From Physcomitrium patens (lineage: Eukaryota > Streptophyta > Bryopsida > Funariales > Funariaceae): 64,000 bases of DNA. The stretch is from the NCBI RefSeq assembly GCF_000002425.4, contig NC_037265.1, positions 6,704,850 through 6,768,849 on the forward strand. The letters run 5' to 3'. Under the pieces are notes generated by a model, which made no database searches, was not told where the DNA came from, and was given only the letters and a program-made list of their open reading frames with translations. Made by a program: the position numbers and the translations under genes. Of this stretch, positions 61,260 through 64,000 are shown piece by piece (within the stretch, counting starts at the first letter, position 1; each line of letters starts with the position of its first letter).

Positions 61260-61620
61260 ATAATTATTTCCAACTTATTTTCCATCTACTTTTCACCATC
61301 CATTTGTTTTGGTAGTGAAAAGTATTCACCAATCATGTCTATTTTATTTTATTCTTAGCTATTTTTTATATTTATTTTTAATTGCCAATTTCTCCTTAGT
61401 GACAAAAATAGTCAATATTCATATCTATTTGTAATTTTTTCCACGTATTTTTCACCAATAATTTTTCTTTGATGATAAAAATAGTCACCATCCATACTTA
61501 TTTGTAATTTTGTCTATCTATTTTTACTACCAATTTTTCTTTAATAGTAAAAAAATAGTCACTATCTATGTTTATTTGAAATTTTTTCTACTTATTTTTT
61601 CCAATTATTTTTTTCAATTT
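61260..61620. repeat. Tandem array, about 4 copies of a 75-base unit
   Basis: The unit centres on CACCAATTTTTCTTTAGTG-like and GATAAAAATAGTCACCATC-like phrases, followed by TATTTGTAATTTT and a TATTTTTCAC-like end. Four imperfect copies are seen with the first and last most divergent. No coding frame. Confidence 0.75.
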
Positions 61621-62700
61621 TTTTTACCAATTTTTTCTTATTATTTTTATTATTTTTTAAAAAATTAAAATAATATAATAAAAAATTCTTAAAAAATTTA
61701 TAAAGTTATTATAAAAATATTGGTGGTAAATTAGATAGAAAATTATGTAATATAAAGATTTTTCATTACCTATTTCTATTAGAAGAAATAGAGTGACAAC
61801 ATGAATAAATATCTAGTTAAAGAAGAATTAATCAAATGATGACAACAATTTCAAATTTTATTAAAACTTATTTATCACAACTAAAACTTATGCAGATTCA
61901 TAAGATAAGTTATAAACTTCTCATTGAATTAAAAAAAGACTTGACATTGTCAAAAATAATTGTACTTATATTGTGGAGAAACTAAGTATATTTTTCAACA
62001 TTGTCTAAAGAAAAAATTCAATCAAAAAATGAAGAACATAATTGTTAATAAAAATAATATATTAAAAAATAAATTTATCTAGCTATAATAAAAATTGTGT
62101 AGTCATACTCTTATGTAATATCTAATAAAGGTCATACTCTCTTCTTAAAATCTTCACCTTGTTTTAAAATAAACATCTTTTTAGGGCCTAAAAATCACAA
62201 AGTCTTTGTCTTGCTAGATTTTTTAGTCTCAACTTTTTTTTAGATGGCAACTTTGCTAAAAGACATAATATATCTTTAGTAAAGATAACAAAGTCCATAC
62301 ATGTAGAAATTATAGATGGTCATTCTTTATATTTTGGAGATAATAGCCATGAAATATTCCTATAAATGTTGCAATATATGGTCATAATAGCTTATTAATA
62401 CTTTATATTATCAAATATTTTTATTTAATCTAATTATTTTAAGTTTATTTTAGCTAAAAAAATATAATCTTCAAATAGATTAGATCATTTATAATCATAA
62501 TTTTTTCCATAATATAACCAAGATTTTTATTAATTAAATAAAAATTCATATGTCTAATATATTCAAATCTTTACTTGTAGGTACAAGAGTTTACATGCAT
62601 GCTACAAAAGAAAGGTCATTCTTTGTTATTTATACTAGATCTATTTTTAATTAAAAATATTTTAAATGGCATTCTAAGATAATATTAAGATTATCAAGAT

Positions 62701-62703
<3 letters not shown>

Positions 62704-62730
<27 letters not shown>
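62704..62730. repeat. (TA)n microsatellite
   Basis: About 13 TA units within the decayed element H. Confidence 0.9.
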
Positions 62731-62735
<5 letters not shown>

Positions 62736-62984
62736 CTTTGTTAACATCCTTCCTATAATTACTCAATTGATTTTCAAGAAAAAACTTAATTGCCTTTTTG
62801 ACCAATCTATAGCTTATCACTACATGATTTAGCTTCATAAAAACAATATATTGATACGAACTTGGCCAAAATCTTCATATATTATTTAAAATATTTCAAA
62901 GAGAACCTATTTCATTTGTAAAGAAACTTAATAAGTTCCAATATATACTTTTTGTCTAATCTACTTGATATTTCGTTTTATAAA

Positions 62985-63054
62985 GAAACACAATAAAACA
63001 TGAAGTTTATGCTTTGAAAACATAAATTTATGCTTCATGTTTTGTTGTGTTTTC
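62985..63054. repeat. Imperfect inverted repeat (hairpin)
   Basis: Arms about 62985-63011 (AAACACAATAAAACATGAAG) and 63021-63054 (CTTCATGTTTTGTTGTGTTT) with a small loop. It lies in element H and is probably a local inverted duplication. Confidence 0.75.
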
Positions 63055-63743
63055 TAAAAACTTTGAAATATAGTACTATATATTAAGGTAGATAAGTAAT
63101 TATTTTATATAACTACTTCTTTAGCATATATTATTTTAAATGATTGTTTTATGATAGATCTTAAAAATAATTTAGACTATCATGGAAAAAAAGATTTTGA
63201 AAATAATAACAATCATCTAATATTTTTTAAAATTTGTTAATTATTATTGAATTTTTATAAAATATTTTTTCCAAATTATTGTTCTACTTACATTTTTAAC
63301 TTATAAGACAAACTTAAGTGGTATAAAGAAGCCAAAGTAATATTTAAAGCTTCAAAGATAACTTCTTATACAACACAAATCTTATATAATATTGATTTTT
63401 TGAATGAATTTTTATAGAAATAAATGCAATATACTTTAGCTTAAGTGCAATGTTATTACAAATGGAAATTGATGACAATCTTTATCTTGTAATTTTTTAC
63501 TTAAGAATATTTTTGATAGATGTAATTAGTTCTAAGATCCACAACAAAGAACTTTTTGTAATTGTGGATTCATTTCAAGAATGGTACTACTACTTAGAAG
63601 GCATTAATAGTCTACTAACTAATTATATAAATCACAAGAATATTAAGTATTTTATACTTTATATTAAATTAAAATTGAGCTTATTAGAATATATTTTTAT
63701 CAAAATTCGTATTCAATATTATAAATTGGCCAAAAATCAATAA

Positions 63744-64000
63744 TATTTATTAAATAATTTTTTGAAATATTTTTATCTTGTTGTTATGGATATCTAACTA
63801 AAAGATTTTAAGAATATTTTAAAATATTCTATTGAATTCTAGAATTCTCTAAAGATTTTAAAAATATTTTAATAAATAATTTTAAAATATTTTTAGAAAA
63901 TCCTAAAAGATTTTTAAAATATTCCAACGAATTTTAGAAAATTTTAAAAAGATTAAAGAAGTTGTCTGAGAAGCTTTTTAAGATTGCTTTATCTTCAAGC
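63744..64000. other. AT-rich end of window
   Basis: No recognised content. Several short repeats of the type AAAATATTTTTA and AAGATTTTA; no frame of significance. Confidence 0.5.

Larger units (their letters stand above)
61800..63743 (+). pseudogene. Element H: decayed chromovirus-like retrotransposon
   Basis: Plus strand. Zinc-knuckle remnant CGETKYIFQHC at about 61972-62005. A protease-like remnant NFAKRHNISLVKITKSIHVE then IIDGHSL at about 62230-62325. An RNase H frame at 63450-63743 with SKIHNKELFVIVDSFQEWYY, YLEGINSLLTNYI and DHKN-like NHKNIKYF, in which H-D-K-E-L becomes H-N-K-E-L. The intermediate RT region is too degraded to read. Motifs agree with element G. Confidence 0.6.

Noticed and set aside
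63450-63743. A host gene frame
   Set aside because: Its sequence (HNKELFVIVDSFQEWYYYLEG) is a Ty3 RNase H, so it is part of element H.
1-64000. CRISPR arrays, operons, bacterial genes
   Set aside because: No regularly spaced identical repeats with unique spacers, and spliced plant genes and LTR elements fill the window; nothing prokaryotic.

Overview
The window is nuclear DNA of a land plant. Its only intact gene is a spliced 16-exon cation-chloride cotransporter of the plant CCC1 type (minus strand, 51538-57306, 992 codons plus stop). Most of the rest is a graveyard of nested Ty3/gypsy LTR retrotransposons. I saw no bacterial, organellar or viral-genome organisation. Short introns and retroelement families I recall from seedless plants suggest a lycophyte, fern or bryophyte rather than a flowering plant, but that is weak inference.

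Layout. 1-4360: remnant E (+), a Ty3 element with an RT fragment, a broken accessory coiled-coil ORF and a 3' LTR, split by solo LTR B1. 4870-13130: element D (-), same family as E and C, highly mutated, split by solo LTR B3. 13270-14060: unrelated gypsy pol scrap. 14550-16440: a large inverted repeat with arms of about 0.7 kb. 16470-48470: the dispersed corpse of element M (+), the most unusual object here. M reads protease-like domain, C5 DNA methyltransferase-like domain (motifs VIII-X remain), reverse transcriptase, RNase H, integrase, PHD-finger-like domain.

M has been broken by later insertions. Element G (-, 18130-23570) sits inside the methyltransferase region. Element C (-, 24278-42305, perfect 5-bp target duplication ATCAT) sits before the RT. 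A solo LTR of the G family lies at 42367-42986, solo LTR B4 at 43702-45000, and a further insert at about 46861-47990. C is itself split by element A (+, 24854-35054), and the 3' LTR of A contains solo LTR B2 (33486-34740). The insertion order is therefore M, then C, then A, then B2.

51538-57306 is the cotransporter gene. 57307-60416 is its higher-GC, apparently low-copy upstream region. 60417-64000 is AT-rich DNA with a short tandem-repeat array, two hairpins and a decayed chromovirus-like element H (+).

The retroelements are inactive relics: stops are frequent and often look like C-to-T decay, and several catalytic residues are lost. A is the least decayed. Boundaries come from reading repeat copies against each other; family-level comparisons are from memory and no database search was run.
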